Under the pieces are notes generated by a model. The model was not told where the DNA came from and did not search any database. It saw only the letters and a list, made by a program, of their open reading frames with translations. From Kalmanozyma brasiliensis GHG001 (taxonomy: Eukaryota; Basidiomycota; Ustilaginomycetes; Ustilaginales), in the NCBI RefSeq assembly GCF_000497045.1, contig NW_015961964.1, positions 124,001-188,000 of the forward strand: DNA of 64,000 nucleotides, written 5' to 3'. The translations under genes and the position numbers were made by a program. Below, one piece after another: positions 48,101-57,862 of this stretch. Every line of letters starts with the position of its first letter. Positions within the stretch are counted from its first letter, which is position 1.

Positions 48101-48559
48101 ATCCGTGTCGGCCACGAGATGGGCGCACAGAACATCCTGCTGACGCACTTCTCGCAGCGATACCCGAAGATGGCGCGGTCGTCGCTCTTTGCGTTGCAAA
48201 AGCAAGGTCAAGGAAAGAATGTGCCGATCGCGCTGGCGTTTGACATGGTGACCTATCCGTTGAGCCGCTTTGGGAGGATCCAGGGGTACACGCCGGCGAT
48301 GGAGGCGCTGTTTGCGGCAGACACGGAGGGAGATGAGGACGGAACTGCGGCTGGCGTGGCCGATGGTGCCGATGAGAAGATTGCTGCGTCGGGCAAGACG
48401 GGGCAGGGAAAGCAAAGCAAGAAGCCAGGCCAGGGCGAAAGCAGCAAGTCGTCGGGTGCAGCCACCGTCGTAGCTGGCACGCTGGGCGCAGCCGCCGCCC
48501 TCGATGACGACAAAGCTGTCGAGGCAACGGAAGCGAATGGCGACAAGCGAGACAGTTAG
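45134..48559 (+). CDS. TRZ1: tRNA 3'-endonuclease RNase Z, long form (ELAC2/Trz1)
   Basis: 1141 aa from ATG 45134. The N-terminal degenerate beta-lactamase half begins MLADLRVLHVPSSDTNVLPP (ATG 45287) and includes LFNVGEGTSRSSTQRK and FVSRVGWEAIGGLPG. The C-terminal active half has VTTLGTGSAAPSKYRN, ILLDAGESTYG, the metal site SHIHADHHIG (His805, His807, Asp809, His810), the exosite region around NYLEEYEHVEKLG, YSGDTRP, HEATLEDG and LTHFSQRYPK. It removes 3' trailers from pre-tRNAs in nucleus and mitochondria. Start 45134 yields an acid-free presequence (WWWSPSTTCSTSRILRRPP) in a weak context, while 45287 has a strong context and no presequence, so dual targeting is plausible. ATG 44936 would add 66 residues. 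The Ala/Lys-rich tail ends at TAG 48557-48559, inside the next gene. Confidence 0.93.
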   Translation: MWWWSPSTTCSTSRILRRPPVNGLTFSLHTFSTSVSSLSSQQQRQYLPQRSMLADLRVLHVPSSDTNVLPPVILQLGADRYLFNVGEGTSRSSTQRKANLSRVTNIFVSRVGWEAIGGLPGVLMSMADGQRASESLHGPQGLRYALATMRTYAKRDIMKLNISEIPAQAGTSSAGTGITASPVFTDDNLAIYAVPLLPSSAAKRASKRPKLDDNRAAGPSATTLEKVDQLWRKPHFNPSGLQAEDAQAWIHLVSGSIFNDSLLRRRQQQAVEATSTQQPSVSINDVEMEDADRAPAPTQLHARGTSPWRPPLSPAFVTRLLPRPHSDTRNLSSERSDPAEGGQAPVLAFICEAHPQRGKFDPVKATAAGVPPGPLFAALTRGEDVTLKRPKAWSSMPVEEKKRWSQSQRGGQRGGPAGSKPRPNGKAKGGSATDSPPAAWNDVEEVHVRSTDVMGPSRAGAVVLHVYLPSTDYIDDLLSERAASTFLPYTAGANQGLSREQSRTPQAIVHAVPTGVLKDARYQSWMRTFGPDCHHIVANHDVCANKLMYPSSATIPLRLSKLDEVMFKVPQYQLTPRSPLSALSSATTNGKTEEVGFPLKLGAAEADQVIPLQPRGGPKRYHSGAPDFDFPVNSEEADKLAAFDFDTVEETEQQVQQLVKAKAKNNSKNGVTASSAPGTDELGAVRNTRLREARKQAWQDYLDVVKRIKFDTAPLSSDVAPEKDILVTTLGTGSAAPSKYRNVISTLIQTPSSGTILLDAGESTYGLLRRKFGCRRDGTAAESGALVPQDIDDILREMRVLFISHIHADHHIGLIRILLERRKLQPRPEHPLYLVGTGFVHNYLEEYEHVEKLGLDEDVVLVLNEHLDHQTGVDPTPPSDGTSVTPHTNGISRGQQQARSEDLAHVSAIKSLTGLSAIHTARVVHRGSHCYGLVLRHPDWSITYSGDTRPAPELIAAGRDCSLLIHEATLEDGQLDMAIGKGHSTFGEAIRVGHEMGAQNILLTHFSQRYPKMARSSLFALQKQGQGKNVPIALAFDMVTYPLSRFGRIQGYTPAMEALFAADTEGDEDGTAAGVADGADEKIAASGKTGQGKQSKKPGQGESSKSSGAATVVAGTLGAAAALDDDKAVEATEANGDKRDS

Positions 48560-49051
48560 TATCCCTTTCTGCTCACTCTGTAGATCTAGCCCTGCACGAC
48601 CGCAATACTGACTGCATCCCATCTCCTGTCTCATCACGTCCTCACAGCAAAGCCTCTCTTTGAGCCGAGCGTCACACTCGAACGCTACACACGCAAAGGC
48701 CTCAAACCCTCGGACTGGCGCTATCTGGGTCTGCACCTCTCCCCCTCACCCTCGACCGCGACACTGCCCGTGATCTTGCCGGCATACATCCTGTCGCTGG
48801 TGCACACCGCCCAGACTGCCACGATGGGCGTCCTCGGCGGCGCATACAACGTCGACATCCTCTCCACCCACGTCTCCGCTTCAGACGGGCGCAGCTGGCA
48901 CGCTGTCCTCCGCGTAGACGCCAGACACGGACAAGACCTGAGTTCGTCGCTCAGCATGCTCCCCGCGCCCGAGGTGGGCGGCGTCCGACTGCGAATGCGC
49001 GTCGTCGGCCCAACCACCTCCATCCAGACCGTGCAAAGTCTGCTCCTCTAG
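48537..49051 (+). CDS. Pop8-like subunit of RNase P/MRP (two exons)
   Basis: Predicted 141 aa. Exon 1 is 48537-48558 (MATSETV plus one base), intron 48559-48647 (GTATCC donor, branch CTGAC at 48608-48612, CACAG acceptor, 89 nt), exon 2 48648-49051; phases fit exactly. The frame of exon 2 has no ATG between an in-frame stop at 48587 and its conserved start, so an upstream exon is required. The protein runs LKPSDWRYLGLHLS (WxYxxL entry motif), YILSLVHTAQTATMGVLGGAYNVDIL, WHAVLRVDARHGQDLSSSLSML and a final VRLRMRVVGPT. This matches the layout of Pop8 in yeast, a small protein of the RNase P and MRP ribonucleoproteins. The assignment rests on motif order only. Exon 1 lies in a different frame inside the end of RNase Z. 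Confidence 0.65.
48559..48647 (+). other. Predicted intron of the Pop8-like gene, beginning on the last base of the RNase Z stop codon
   Basis: GT at 48559-48560 and AG at 48646-48647. The G of the RNase Z stop TAG (48557-48559) is the first intron base. If an RNase Z transcript were spliced here, its stop would be lost and replaced by a short tail (YKASL, then TGA at 48661). Confidence 0.6.
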
Positions 49052-49144
49052 CCACACACTCACAACTCAATAGATGCGGTTTCAGATGCTTTCTATGCAA
49101 CACTATCTACAGCTGAACGAAATGCGAGGTATACTTGTACATGA

Positions 49145-50320
49145 TCAAAGCTGGGTACCAAACACGTAATCCCACACCTTGCTCGTCACCCCGAATCCGA
49201 GCTCAAAGTTCTTGTAATGGTGTTCGAGATGGTACTGCTTCATCTCCTTCATGTACTGGGGCAGCTTGGTGTGATGCAGCGCATAGTGCATGCAGTCGTA
49301 GACGACGTACATGCTGAAGGCGCCGGAGATGATGCCGTTTGCGACGGCGTGTGGGAAGATGGTGTGTGCGAGCTGGGTGAATGGGTAGCTGAGGAGGAAG
49401 AAGAGCAGCGGGGGCATGACGAGACGGAGTCGATCCATGGGGAGGTAGTGGTGTACGCCGTGGAGGAGGAAGTGGAGGGTCAAGAACATGGGTTTGTCGG
49501 GGAGGATGTTGTCGATGTGGAAGAGGAAGCGGTGGATCGAGTATTCAAGGAGCGTCCAGATGACCACGCCAATCGCCCAGCAGATGGCCGTCTGCGTCAG
49601 CGCCACCGACCACACACCCGTATCGAACTGGGTGGGCTTCGACGCCGCCTCGTACCAGTTGGACGCGTTGAGCGGGGTCTTTGCCAGGTTGGACGCAAAC
49701 TGCGTCGCAGAGCGGAAGAAGATGATGCTGGCAATGGGCAACCACACCATGGGCACCACGTACCACGGCGTTCGAGTAAACATCTCGAGGTAGTCCTGGT
49801 TGAAGAAGCGGGCGGGGTGCTTGAGGTGGCGTGGCGAATGCACCTGCTCGAGGTAGAATTCTTTGGAGAAGTTGGCGCTAAGCATCTGGGGCATGAGTGG
49901 CTTGTTGAGGTCGAGGAACTTGTTCTGCTTGTAATCGGAAGATTGGTCGGTCTCGTCGGGGTGGAAGTCGTCGGTGATGACGATCGAGTCGTCTTTGCCC
50001 GAGTAGCCCCCCTTGGCAGCGCGTTCCTTGAGCGCTTCCTTCTCCGCGTCGGTGGTAGGCAAGCGGCCGATGATGTGTTCGTCGAGCAGTTCGTACGCTG
50101 AGTCGGAGTGAGAGTGCTCGATGGGATCGTCCATGATCTCACCCATATCCTTGCCGGCGTAGCGGAGGATAAGGTCGTCTCCACCCGGGTGATCCTCGAC
50201 AAAGTCGGTGACATCGTAGACCTTGCCGCGGTGGATGACCCAGCAATCAGAGGCGGTCTTGTGCCTGGCAACGTCGTCCGCCGAGAAGAGCTGCATCTTG
50301 GATGATGTTGCTGCCGCCAT
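49145..50320 (-). CDS. SCS7: Sphingolipid fatty acid 2-hydroxylase with N-terminal cytochrome b5 domain
   Basis: 391 aa, ATG 50318-50320. The cytochrome b5 domain (about 9-87) has FVEDHPGGDDL (heme His44) and EHSHSD (second heme His, 69 or 71). The hydroxylase part has four membrane helices and the di-iron histidine set: EYSIHRFLFH, LHGVHHYLPMD, CMHYALHH and QYHLEHHYKNFELGFG. The length and order match yeast Scs7 and human FA2H, endoplasmic-reticulum enzymes that hydroxylate C2 of the very-long-chain fatty acid in ceramide. It converges with the Pop8-like gene (93 nt between stops) and is divergent from MMM1. Confidence 0.96.
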   Translation of the reverse strand: MAAATSSKMQLFSADDVARHKTASDCWVIHRGKVYDVTDFVEDHPGGDDLILRYAGKDMGEIMDDPIEHSHSDSAYELLDEHIIGRLPTTDAEKEALKERAAKGGYSGKDDSIVITDDFHPDETDQSSDYKQNKFLDLNKPLMPQMLSANFSKEFYLEQVHSPRHLKHPARFFNQDYLEMFTRTPWYVVPMVWLPIASIIFFRSATQFASNLAKTPLNASNWYEAASKPTQFDTGVWSVALTQTAICWAIGVVIWTLLEYSIHRFLFHIDNILPDKPMFLTLHFLLHGVHHYLPMDRLRLVMPPLLFFLLSYPFTQLAHTIFPHAVANGIISGAFSMYVVYDCMHYALHHTKLPQYMKEMKQYHLEHHYKNFELGFGVTSKVWDYVFGTQL

Positions 50321-51100
50321 TGTCGCTTGTAGAATAGTGATGGTGGGTGAACGAAGAGAAGGAGATGGACTCGCTTGTTAGCGAAAAGGATCAGCAAGGG
50401 TTCCGCATCGCCTAATTCGAGCTGCGCAGCAATTTGAGATTTTTGGGTTCGAGAGCGGCAGGCTGTGGCAAAATTTGAGAATTTCCAGGCTAAACAAGCA
50501 ACACACACACACGCTTCCACACCGCACAACGCGCCTTTCACTCGGACTGCTCGGCTGGCAAAGACCGAAATTCATTTCCACATGATTTCACAGCGCAACA
50601 TAAGCGCGAGTTCGGAGTTGACCGTCTGCTGACACTTTGAAGCATCGACTCGCAGCTGGCAGCGACTTCCATGTATATGTTCATCGATGAGTAACAAGCA
50701 GCATCCAGCGAGAACGTGCTTTGTCATGAACTGACGCTCGACGAAGAGTCTGACGCCGCTGGAGGTCGAAGCTTTCGGACCATTGACAGAGGAGTGGCGT
50801 AGGTGGCCCTGCCGGAGCCGCCAGCACGCCGCCAGGGCGAGGCCAGACTGTCGTATCGCGCTGGGAGATCTTTCGTACGAGATAGAACAAAACGCATCTC
50901 AAATTCTAGCATGGCAGATCGCCGATTCACTAACTGCTCCACCCGTCATCCGAGATTCTGTCACGAAGCCGCTTGTTGAACTCCCACAACCTTCTTGTGA
51001 TGCTCGTTACCAACCACTGCAGATCGAGAAAGCGAGGCCACACCGCCATGCGTAGGCCATAGCGACACATACTCCAGCCGTTTCGGCGCCCTCTTCTACG
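50321..51100. promoter_or_regulatory. Divergent promoter region between SCS7 and MMM1
   Basis: 780 bp. The leftward leader contains an ACAC repeat (about 50501-50512, read on the plus strand). A few short frames are open but none is protein-like. Both genes serve ER membranes, but co-regulation is not shown. Confidence 0.4.
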
Positions 51101-52828
51101 ATGCAGCAACCGCCAGATCAACAGGCTAGTCTGGCGTTTCCGCCCGCGCAACATGCCGTGCCAACAACCGCCTACTTTGCCTACCTGCCAACACCATCAC
51201 GATGGACCTTCACACAGGGCCTTATCGTCGGCCAGCTATCTATGGTTCTCGTAGCATTGCTGCTCATCCGATATGTCATCTTCGAGGACTCGGCTACTGC
51301 TCTTGAAAAGGAACGCCTGATGCGTCTCAAGATATCGGAACGTCGCTCCAAGCGTCATGCCAAGACTCTCTTGCAAGGTGCTCGCAGGGCAGCAACACCC
51401 TCGTCCAATCCGTTACGCAAGTCGCACCGCATCTCATCAGATACCCGAGCCTCTGTGTTCGCCAACATCCTCGACAAGACCGCCTACGACCTCTCATCCC
51501 ATCTGCCTGAGAGCACCGACTGGCTCAATGTTATGTTCGCCCAAGCCATCGCAGGATATCGCGAGGATGTCCTTGCCGGAGGCGTCTCACCAGATTTTCC
51601 GACCTCAACTCATCGCGCAAACACCCGGCATGGTGGACCCGGCATCCAATTCGGCACTGACCCTCTCGACCCACCCGCCGACCTCGAGCCGGAAAAGGAG
51701 CGAACTGCACGCGACCTGATGGAGGAGATCCTCAACCGCACCTCTTCCTCCTTCCTCGACCCCATCCGCGTCACAGAAGCCGACTTCGGAGATGCCTACC
51801 CCATCTTCACCAACGCCCGCGTCCGTCCAGCCGACGACACCGGTCGCACGCGCATCGAGATCGACGTCGACTACTCGGACCAGATCACCCTTGCCATCGA
51901 CACCAAGCTGCTCATCAACTTCCCCAAGCCCCGGTTTGCCGTGCTGCCCGTCTCGCTCAGTCTGACCATCGTGCGATTTTCAGGGACGTTGGCGATCGAG
52001 CTGTTTTCTTCGGATCCCAATGCGACGGTTCTTCCCACCGCCGCTCCGGCGAGTAGCAAACAGAAGATACCACCACCCCGGTCGCGGCATCAGCTGCATT
52101 TCTCGTTGCATCCAGATTTCGCGCTAGAGGCGTCGGCGAGCAGCCTGTTGGGCTCGAGAGCGAAGTTGCAGGACATACCCAAGATCGAACAGTTGCTCAT
52201 ATCGAGGCTACGAGGGTGGATCATGGACCGCTTCGTCTGGCCACGATATTGGTCTTTGACCTTGCCCAACCTGGTACCCTCTCCATCTGCGGCGAAAGAC
52301 TCCGACGCTGCCGATGCAGCCACGACGCAGGGCGCGAGCGTTCAAGGCGACACTGCATCGGTCGAGTCCGTCGGCGGACCTGGGCAAATGAAGGTGGGAA
52401 CAGGCATCGAGCGACCGGACGAGTCGGTCATCCAACCTGGCCATCACGAATCGGTGCGACAGGAGATGCTGCACGCCTCCTCGGATCGACAATCCTCTTC
52501 CTCGAGGCCACCACACGTTCGGTCTTCCTCGTCAGCCTTGGGTCCGCATTCGGCGCGAAGCATCCCCAGTAGCATGGGCAGCGTCGAAGCCTGGCGTGCG
52601 CACACAGCGGGTTTGTACTCGCAGCAGCAGCACGCGACGAGTCTCACCCAGGCCGCGCTCCGCGCCAACGGTGCGGCCACCGAGAGCGCACCGGGTTCAG
52701 ACGTGCACATCGAGGTGCCGGGCAGCTTTCGCGGGTCCGTCGCGGGAGCTGGGATCGGTCTGGCCTCGTCTTCCACCGCTTCGATGCCGAATGGCGGGTT
52801 GAGGAATCGGCCTGGATTTGTTCAATGA
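51101..52828 (+). CDS. MMM1: Mmm1, ER subunit of the ERMES tether
   Basis: 575 aa, ATG 51101. After a short lumenal N-terminus lies one membrane helix (about 37-61: TFTQGLIVGQLSMVLVALLLIRYVIF), a basic juxtamembrane segment, and the SMP lipid-transfer domain at about 136-385, starting LPESTDWLNVMFAQAIAGYRED and ending near the LPNLVPSP turn. Typical SMP blocks are present: FLDPIRVTEADFGDAYPIFTNARV, RTRIEIDVDYSDQITLAIDTKLLINFPKPRFAVLPVSL, LHFSLHPDFALEASASSLLGSRAKLQDIPKIEQLL and IMDRFVWPRYWSLTLPNL. Mmm1 anchors the ER side of the ER-mitochondria encounter structure and moves phospholipids. A disordered Ser-rich tail of about 185 residues after the SMP domain is longer than in yeast. Confidence 0.95.
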   Translation: MQQPPDQQASLAFPPAQHAVPTTAYFAYLPTPSRWTFTQGLIVGQLSMVLVALLLIRYVIFEDSATALEKERLMRLKISERRSKRHAKTLLQGARRAATPSSNPLRKSHRISSDTRASVFANILDKTAYDLSSHLPESTDWLNVMFAQAIAGYREDVLAGGVSPDFPTSTHRANTRHGGPGIQFGTDPLDPPADLEPEKERTARDLMEEILNRTSSSFLDPIRVTEADFGDAYPIFTNARVRPADDTGRTRIEIDVDYSDQITLAIDTKLLINFPKPRFAVLPVSLSLTIVRFSGTLAIELFSSDPNATVLPTAAPASSKQKIPPPRSRHQLHFSLHPDFALEASASSLLGSRAKLQDIPKIEQLLISRLRGWIMDRFVWPRYWSLTLPNLVPSPSAAKDSDAADAATTQGASVQGDTASVESVGGPGQMKVGTGIERPDESVIQPGHHESVRQEMLHASSDRQSSSSRPPHVRSSSSALGPHSARSIPSSMGSVEAWRAHTAGLYSQQQHATSLTQAALRANGAATESAPGSDVHIEVPGSFRGSVAGAGIGLASSSTASMPNGGLRNRPGFVQ

Positions 52829-52957
52829 CACACGCAATGCAGATATGATCTATGATACTAGGATTAGATGAGAAGGTGCAAATACAACTGAGCCAAACCG
52901 AAATGAAACTGAATGAGAGGACAACAGGTGACACTATGAAACCCCGCGAGAGACAGC

Positions 52958-54601
52958 TCAGCACTTCTGCCACATCTTGACGTACTCGATCTCCATGCCG
53001 CGCTGCTTGGGGTCGGTAGGCCAGGTGGGGAGCCACTTGTCCTTGCTCTGCCAGAACTGACCTGCGGCGTTCTCGGCGTCGTTGGACCACGGCTTATCGT
53101 CACCCTGACCGTCCTTGAAGTACCCGTTCGTGCCACCAACAGCGACGTTCAGGATAAGGTAAAACTCCTGATCAAAAGGTGCGGCGTTGCTGTGTTCACC
53201 CTGAACATTCGCCCAGGGGTTGCTCAACAGCGTACCGTTGGCCATCTGGCTCGGGAACTGTCCGCGCTTCCAGAACCCATCGCCGAACTTGACATCGAGG
53301 TTGCGGAAGATCGGCGAGTGTTCCCAGGTCCACAGCGCATCTTCGGTCCACTCGAGACCAAAGGTGTGCGAGCCCTGGTTGAACCAGTTGCGCCAAAGAT
53401 CGCGCATCTTGGTCGCATAGCCGTAGCCATCGAACAGGCTGTTGGGACCAAAGTGAAGGGAAGAGGACATGACGTTGGTGCCGAGATCCTTGCGTTTGGT
53501 GGGGACGTTGCCGCGACCTTCGAAGATGTCGATCTCACCGGAACGGGGCCATGAGCCGTAGACCGAGTCTTTGGGCATCATCCAGATCGCCGGCCAGATC
53601 CAGTCGCCAGTAGGCATGCGGGCTTTCACTTCGACTTTGCCGTACTTGATCGAGCGCGAAAAGTTGGTCATCAATCGCGCCGATTGGATGGGAGGAAGGA
53701 CAACACCCGTGGTCGAGTTGGAGCGCACCGCACAACTGGCATCGGTCTTGTTGGAAGCAGTGCACAGGTTGGACTCGGTCAGGTTGAGCGTGTAGCCATT
53801 GGTAATGGCGCCTTCGCCCAGAGCGTCCGAGGTGAGGGTGGGGACAATGTAGAGCTTTCCGTCTTGGACGAACGAGTTATTGGCGGAATCGGTGGTCCAG
53901 TCGAACTGGTTGTTGCCAAACCCACCGGTCTCTTGCTCGTGGAACCAGATGTCCTTGTTGATCGTCGTGCCCTCGAACTGCTCGTCGAGAACGAGGCAGT
54001 ACTTGCCCTTGGGCACAGCCGCGTAGGCAAAGTACATCAGCAGCGCTGCGCCAGCAAGACCGAACGAAAGACCAAAGATGAAGATCCAGTAGGAGCGGCG
54101 GCTGTGCGTCTTGCGCCTCTTGGTCTCCAACCACGGCTTCTCGGGTGTCTCGTCCTCCCGTAGCACGCGCTGTGCAAAGGGCTTGCGGTACTTCAACGCT
54201 ACGTGCGCTAGCGACGTGTTGGTCGAAGCATCGTACAGACCCGCAGCGGGGGTCATGACGCTCGTGTGCGACTGCGCCGACGAGGTGGCAAAGTTGGCCG
54301 TGTTGGCCATGAAGGTCTCGTACGAGCCCGAGCGGCTGTGGCGCATGCCGTGCGGCGACTCGTGCCCGCTTGACGAGAGGTGTGGTTGCGAATACGAGCC
54401 GGTGAGGTCGCCCGAGGAGCTGTTGCGGCTCATCGAGGTACCTTGGCTTGGCTTGCGACCGTGCGAGTAGGGGTTGAAATAGCCTCCACTCGGACTGCCA
54501 CTGTGATCGAGATCGCTTTCGGCGTCCGGAAGGTCATCCTTGAGCTGCTCAATCTCGTCGTCGCCCGCGACGCGGGGTGGAAGCTGGAATGTGCGGCTCA
54601 T
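52958..54601 (-). CDS. GH16-family type II membrane beta-glucan hydrolase/transglycosylase-like protein
   Basis: 547 aa, ATG 54599-54601. A Ser/Gly-rich cytoplasmic region (1-165) is followed by a signal anchor (about 170-193, YWIFIFGLSFGLAGAALLMYFAYA). The lumenal part is a GH16 domain: YCLVLDEQFEGTTINKDIWFHE, GGFGNNQFDWTTD, KVEVKARMPTGDWIWPAIWMMP and the catalytic GEIDIFEGRG (Glu356, Asp358, Glu361). Further family blocks are HTFGLEWTEDALWTWE and FYLILNVAVGGTNGYFKDGQ. The order matches fungal laminarinase-like GH16 proteins more closely than Kre6/Skn1, although topology is the same. The likely role is beta-1,3- or 1,6-glucan modification during wall synthesis. Its N-glycosylation sites lie in the lumenal part. 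Confidence 0.9.
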   Translation of the reverse strand: MSRTFQLPPRVAGDDEIEQLKDDLPDAESDLDHSGSPSGGYFNPYSHGRKPSQGTSMSRNSSSGDLTGSYSQPHLSSSGHESPHGMRHSRSGSYETFMANTANFATSSAQSHTSVMTPAAGLYDASTNTSLAHVALKYRKPFAQRVLREDETPEKPWLETKRRKTHSRRSYWIFIFGLSFGLAGAALLMYFAYAAVPKGKYCLVLDEQFEGTTINKDIWFHEQETGGFGNNQFDWTTDSANNSFVQDGKLYIVPTLTSDALGEGAITNGYTLNLTESNLCTASNKTDASCAVRSNSTTGVVLPPIQSARLMTNFSRSIKYGKVEVKARMPTGDWIWPAIWMMPKDSVYGSWPRSGEIDIFEGRGNVPTKRKDLGTNVMSSSLHFGPNSLFDGYGYATKMRDLWRNWFNQGSHTFGLEWTEDALWTWEHSPIFRNLDVKFGDGFWKRGQFPSQMANGTLLSNPWANVQGEHSNAAPFDQEFYLILNVAVGGTNGYFKDGQGDDKPWSNDAENAAGQFWQSKDKWLPTWPTDPKQRGMEIEYVKMWQKC

Positions 54602-56795
54602 GCTTGTGATCGTGTGAAGGTGTGGTCCTGATGTGCGAGCTTGGAAGGTAAACTTGTGCTTGAGGTGGGTAGCCTGCGCAGGGATGCGTGGACGGAGGAG
54701 CGTGTGGACGAGGGGAAGAGAATGGGATGAGGGAAGTCGACGTGTAAAGGGGCAGGCTTAAGAGGCGGAAAGATTGGGTGCAAGGTAAGCACTATTGAGA
54801 GAAGCCAGGGTGGGTTGAGCGATCCTCGAGCGCTCTCCGCTACAAGGGGATCGGACCAAGGTCGAACGATGTCCTGTCAAGGAGGGGTCAGCAGCTTGCG
54901 GTCAGTCATGAAACCAATTGCCGTCGACCAAGGGCGCTTAGGTTTCATCGACCGACACTGTCAACAGAAATGTGACCAACAGCAGCAGTATGAGCACGTT
55001 TCGACCAAAGACAAGGCGTGTATCGATAAGTCGTGCATTACCGTTGGCTACAGAGCGACCGCTCAAACACACGCGAGGCATGCGATCTTGGCTCATACAA
55101 GGGCATTGAGAGCGAAGGGGGTGAGACATTGGCGAAAAATGATACGCCCGGTGCAGCGATGTGGTTGTAGACAGCGGCCCAGGGGGAGAGGAGGTGAATT
55201 GCCGAAGCCGATGAAAGGGCGCAAGAAAACTTGAGAGCGGATGGAAGAATGGGCATTGTGTCTTGAGGCCAGTCTGCGACATTGGCCGGCCCAGAAGGGC
55301 TCCGAGACATCCAAAACGGCGAGACCCTGGACTGCGAAAAATTCTCTATTAAATTTAAGAAGATGAGAATCAAAAAGTAGGAAAAAGAAAAGAGAATATT
55401 GATTTCCTGTGGCCCACTCGTCCGTTCCTTGATGCAGCGCACGTTCGACGACAGGGAGACAGAGGGTCTTGTTCGAGGGCCTGCTTGCCCTGTCTTGGCT
55501 TGGAGGCACATCTGGAGATCAGCTTTGCTTAATGCAAGCACGCAAGAGCATTCATAATTGTCGCCGAAGAGCAACGAGGCCTCGAGACGGCACGCTCAGG
55601 CACTTGCTCGATATCATGAGACTCGCGGCAGTCTTGTCAGCTCAACAGCAGCGCACTAGCCTCAGCGATTCACAAGACGGGAGAAAAGGTCAGCCGTGAT
55701 TGAGGGCAGCGAGGGATGGCGCAGCGTGTGTAGCGAAGACGACCTCGAGACTAGCTCGGGTGTGGGCGATGAGCAGCGCGGATCGATGCATGGAAACGAG
55801 GGGGCGCGTGTCTGTAAGGCGACTTGCTCCGTGCTGATACTCGGACCGACACATCTTGCCTTCCGTGTTTTCTGTGTCAGAGAATTGTTTGTTTGATTTG
55901 CCGCCAAGCGAGCCAATTTGCACAATCTGTCAGCTAGAAAAACAAATCCTGCGAGTTTTTGGGTTTGGTTTGCATTGGCGCCTTAGCCCTACGCAGCGAC
56001 GCCTGCAGCCCTTGGCTAAAGGCAGACGTGCTGCACTCCATTTCCTACTCCGACTGCATGGGCTCGACCACTGCCGCTGGTTCAGACTGAGTTGCATGCA
56101 CTTTTGTGACCCAGAGACTGGGTTGAATCTGTGCCAATTTTGCAGCTCAGCGCCGTTGTATCTTGCTGCCAGTCAGGCTTCGGTATCTCGGCTAGCTGGC
56201 TGACAACTTCGGTCCATTCGGCACCCTGCTGCACTCTTCTGAAACATAGCAATAGTCGAGACGATCTAGCGCACGAATTCAGGCTAAATGCCGGACCCGA
56301 GACAGCTTCGGACAGCGGCGACCGCGGCGACACAGTCGACGCTGTCACACATCCGAGGGCTTGGCTATGCGAGAGCTTCTTGCGCGCTTCCAGATGCCGT
56401 GCGTCGAAGTGAGGAGACAGCAGAGATTGGCAGGGTACGCCAACCATCTTTTCGAGCAAAGACTGATTTACAGGAACGCGAGGATCGCCTCGCCCATTTG
56501 GCGATCCGTTGATGCATACAGCCATGATCGCTTACAGAAGCGGTATCAGCTCATCACCATCGCGATGACCAAGCTCATCTGCGAAGACAAATTCCAAATT
56601 TTTGCAATCACTCCTGCTTAGCTCGGCTAGGTGGCAGCGAAGGGGACTTTGACAGGCGGCGGCAACCGCAAATCATCCAAAGGGCGCTAGCAAGAGACCA
56701 CAGAGCGGTACACCCTGTGTTTGCTAGTGCCTAGCCCCTTCCTGCTGTCTCTAAGCGAGCTGGCCCATCCCAAAGCGAGCTTGCGAAACGATTCG

Positions 56796-57152
56796 ATGCA
56801 GGACATCGACATTCCCACGGCCTTCGCACGTCACGACGGCCACTGCTGCGTCGACGCCGCGGCGGCTGATCGATTGGCAACGGCCATGTCGGCCACTGTT
56901 CGATGGTGTACGGAAAGCACCCAAGTTGCAAGTACTGACATTGAGACAACCATCTCCGACGTCGCCTATCATACAAGCGAGACATCCTGCCACGATCGGG
57001 TGTACGTAAAACACCCGTTTGCGCTGCTAGAGCACGATTATCCAGCATTTGTATGTACACGGTCCCTACAGCACGCCGCGGAGAGCACCCTCGAACAGCT
57101 TATCGATGCCGATCCAACGATGCGCGCAGTCGGTCCTCAAGCAAGGCACTAA
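56796..57152 (+). CDS. Doubtful small ORF, 118 aa
   Basis: ATG at 56796, protein beginning MQDIDIPTAFARHDGHCCVD. The composition is mixed and not low-complexity, but the opposite strand is open too and no motif, signal peptide or membrane segment is visible. Listed only because the region has no better candidate. Confidence 0.18.
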   Translation: MQDIDIPTAFARHDGHCCVDAAAADRLATAMSATVRWCTESTQVASTDIETTISDVAYHTSETSCHDRVYVKHPFALLEHDYPAFVCTRSLQHAAESTLEQLIDADPTMRAVGPQARH

Positions 57153-57862
57153 TGGGGGGTCGTAAAAAAAGGCCCACGAGGACGTGAGCAAGCATGCATG
57201 CTCGTCGACGAGCCAATGATCAGGCTGAATGAATGCCGCAGTGAAAGCGCCGATTTCCCTCGAGACGCCCGAGACGGACCTGAAATGCTTCATCCAGCGC
57301 CAAGATCACCTGAGACGACGACAGCCCTTGAAGCATAGCCGTCCATCTAAATCGAAGACATCTGCTCTTCGGGCTACGGATGGCCTCGAGCGTCACTGCG
57401 TATAACCTTGATTCTTGTTTCGTTCCCAGCGGAACAGATTAATGCCTGTGCCGGGCGGGGATGGACCCTTGGGTCGAGAATTCCAGCGGCGGGGTTGACA
57501 TCGGGCTCCGTTCGGGCCCGAGTCTCAGAAATTGTTTGTTCATTAACACGACGCGTTTCGTGCCTGACGAGCTCTGAGACAACGTCTCACACGCCCTTCT
57601 CCGCCATGACGCTCGGGCGTTGAAGTGATCGACCGGTCCGATTCTCTGGCCGATCTCAGCGAGACACGGGCTCGCGCGTGTCCTTCTTGCTGATATCTGT
57701 TCACCAAGACAAGCCTGCCCTGGGCCGTCATGTCTTTTGACTCTGCCAGCTCATTCCTACGGAATACAAGTTCCGGTCAAGCTGCGACGCGAATGACGAG
57801 ATGTTAGGCCGGTGTAAGAGACATGGCCCCAAGCTGACGCCTCCCACGTGGGTTTGAATAGC

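Noticed and set aside
47534..48736. 400-codon minus-strand frame
   Set aside because: Antisense to RNase Z and the Pop8-like exon; no motif.
57185..57210. Palindrome AGCATGCATGCT as transposon end
   Set aside because: No matching copy or target-site duplication nearby. A 12-nt palindrome of alternating purine/pyrimidine occurs by chance.
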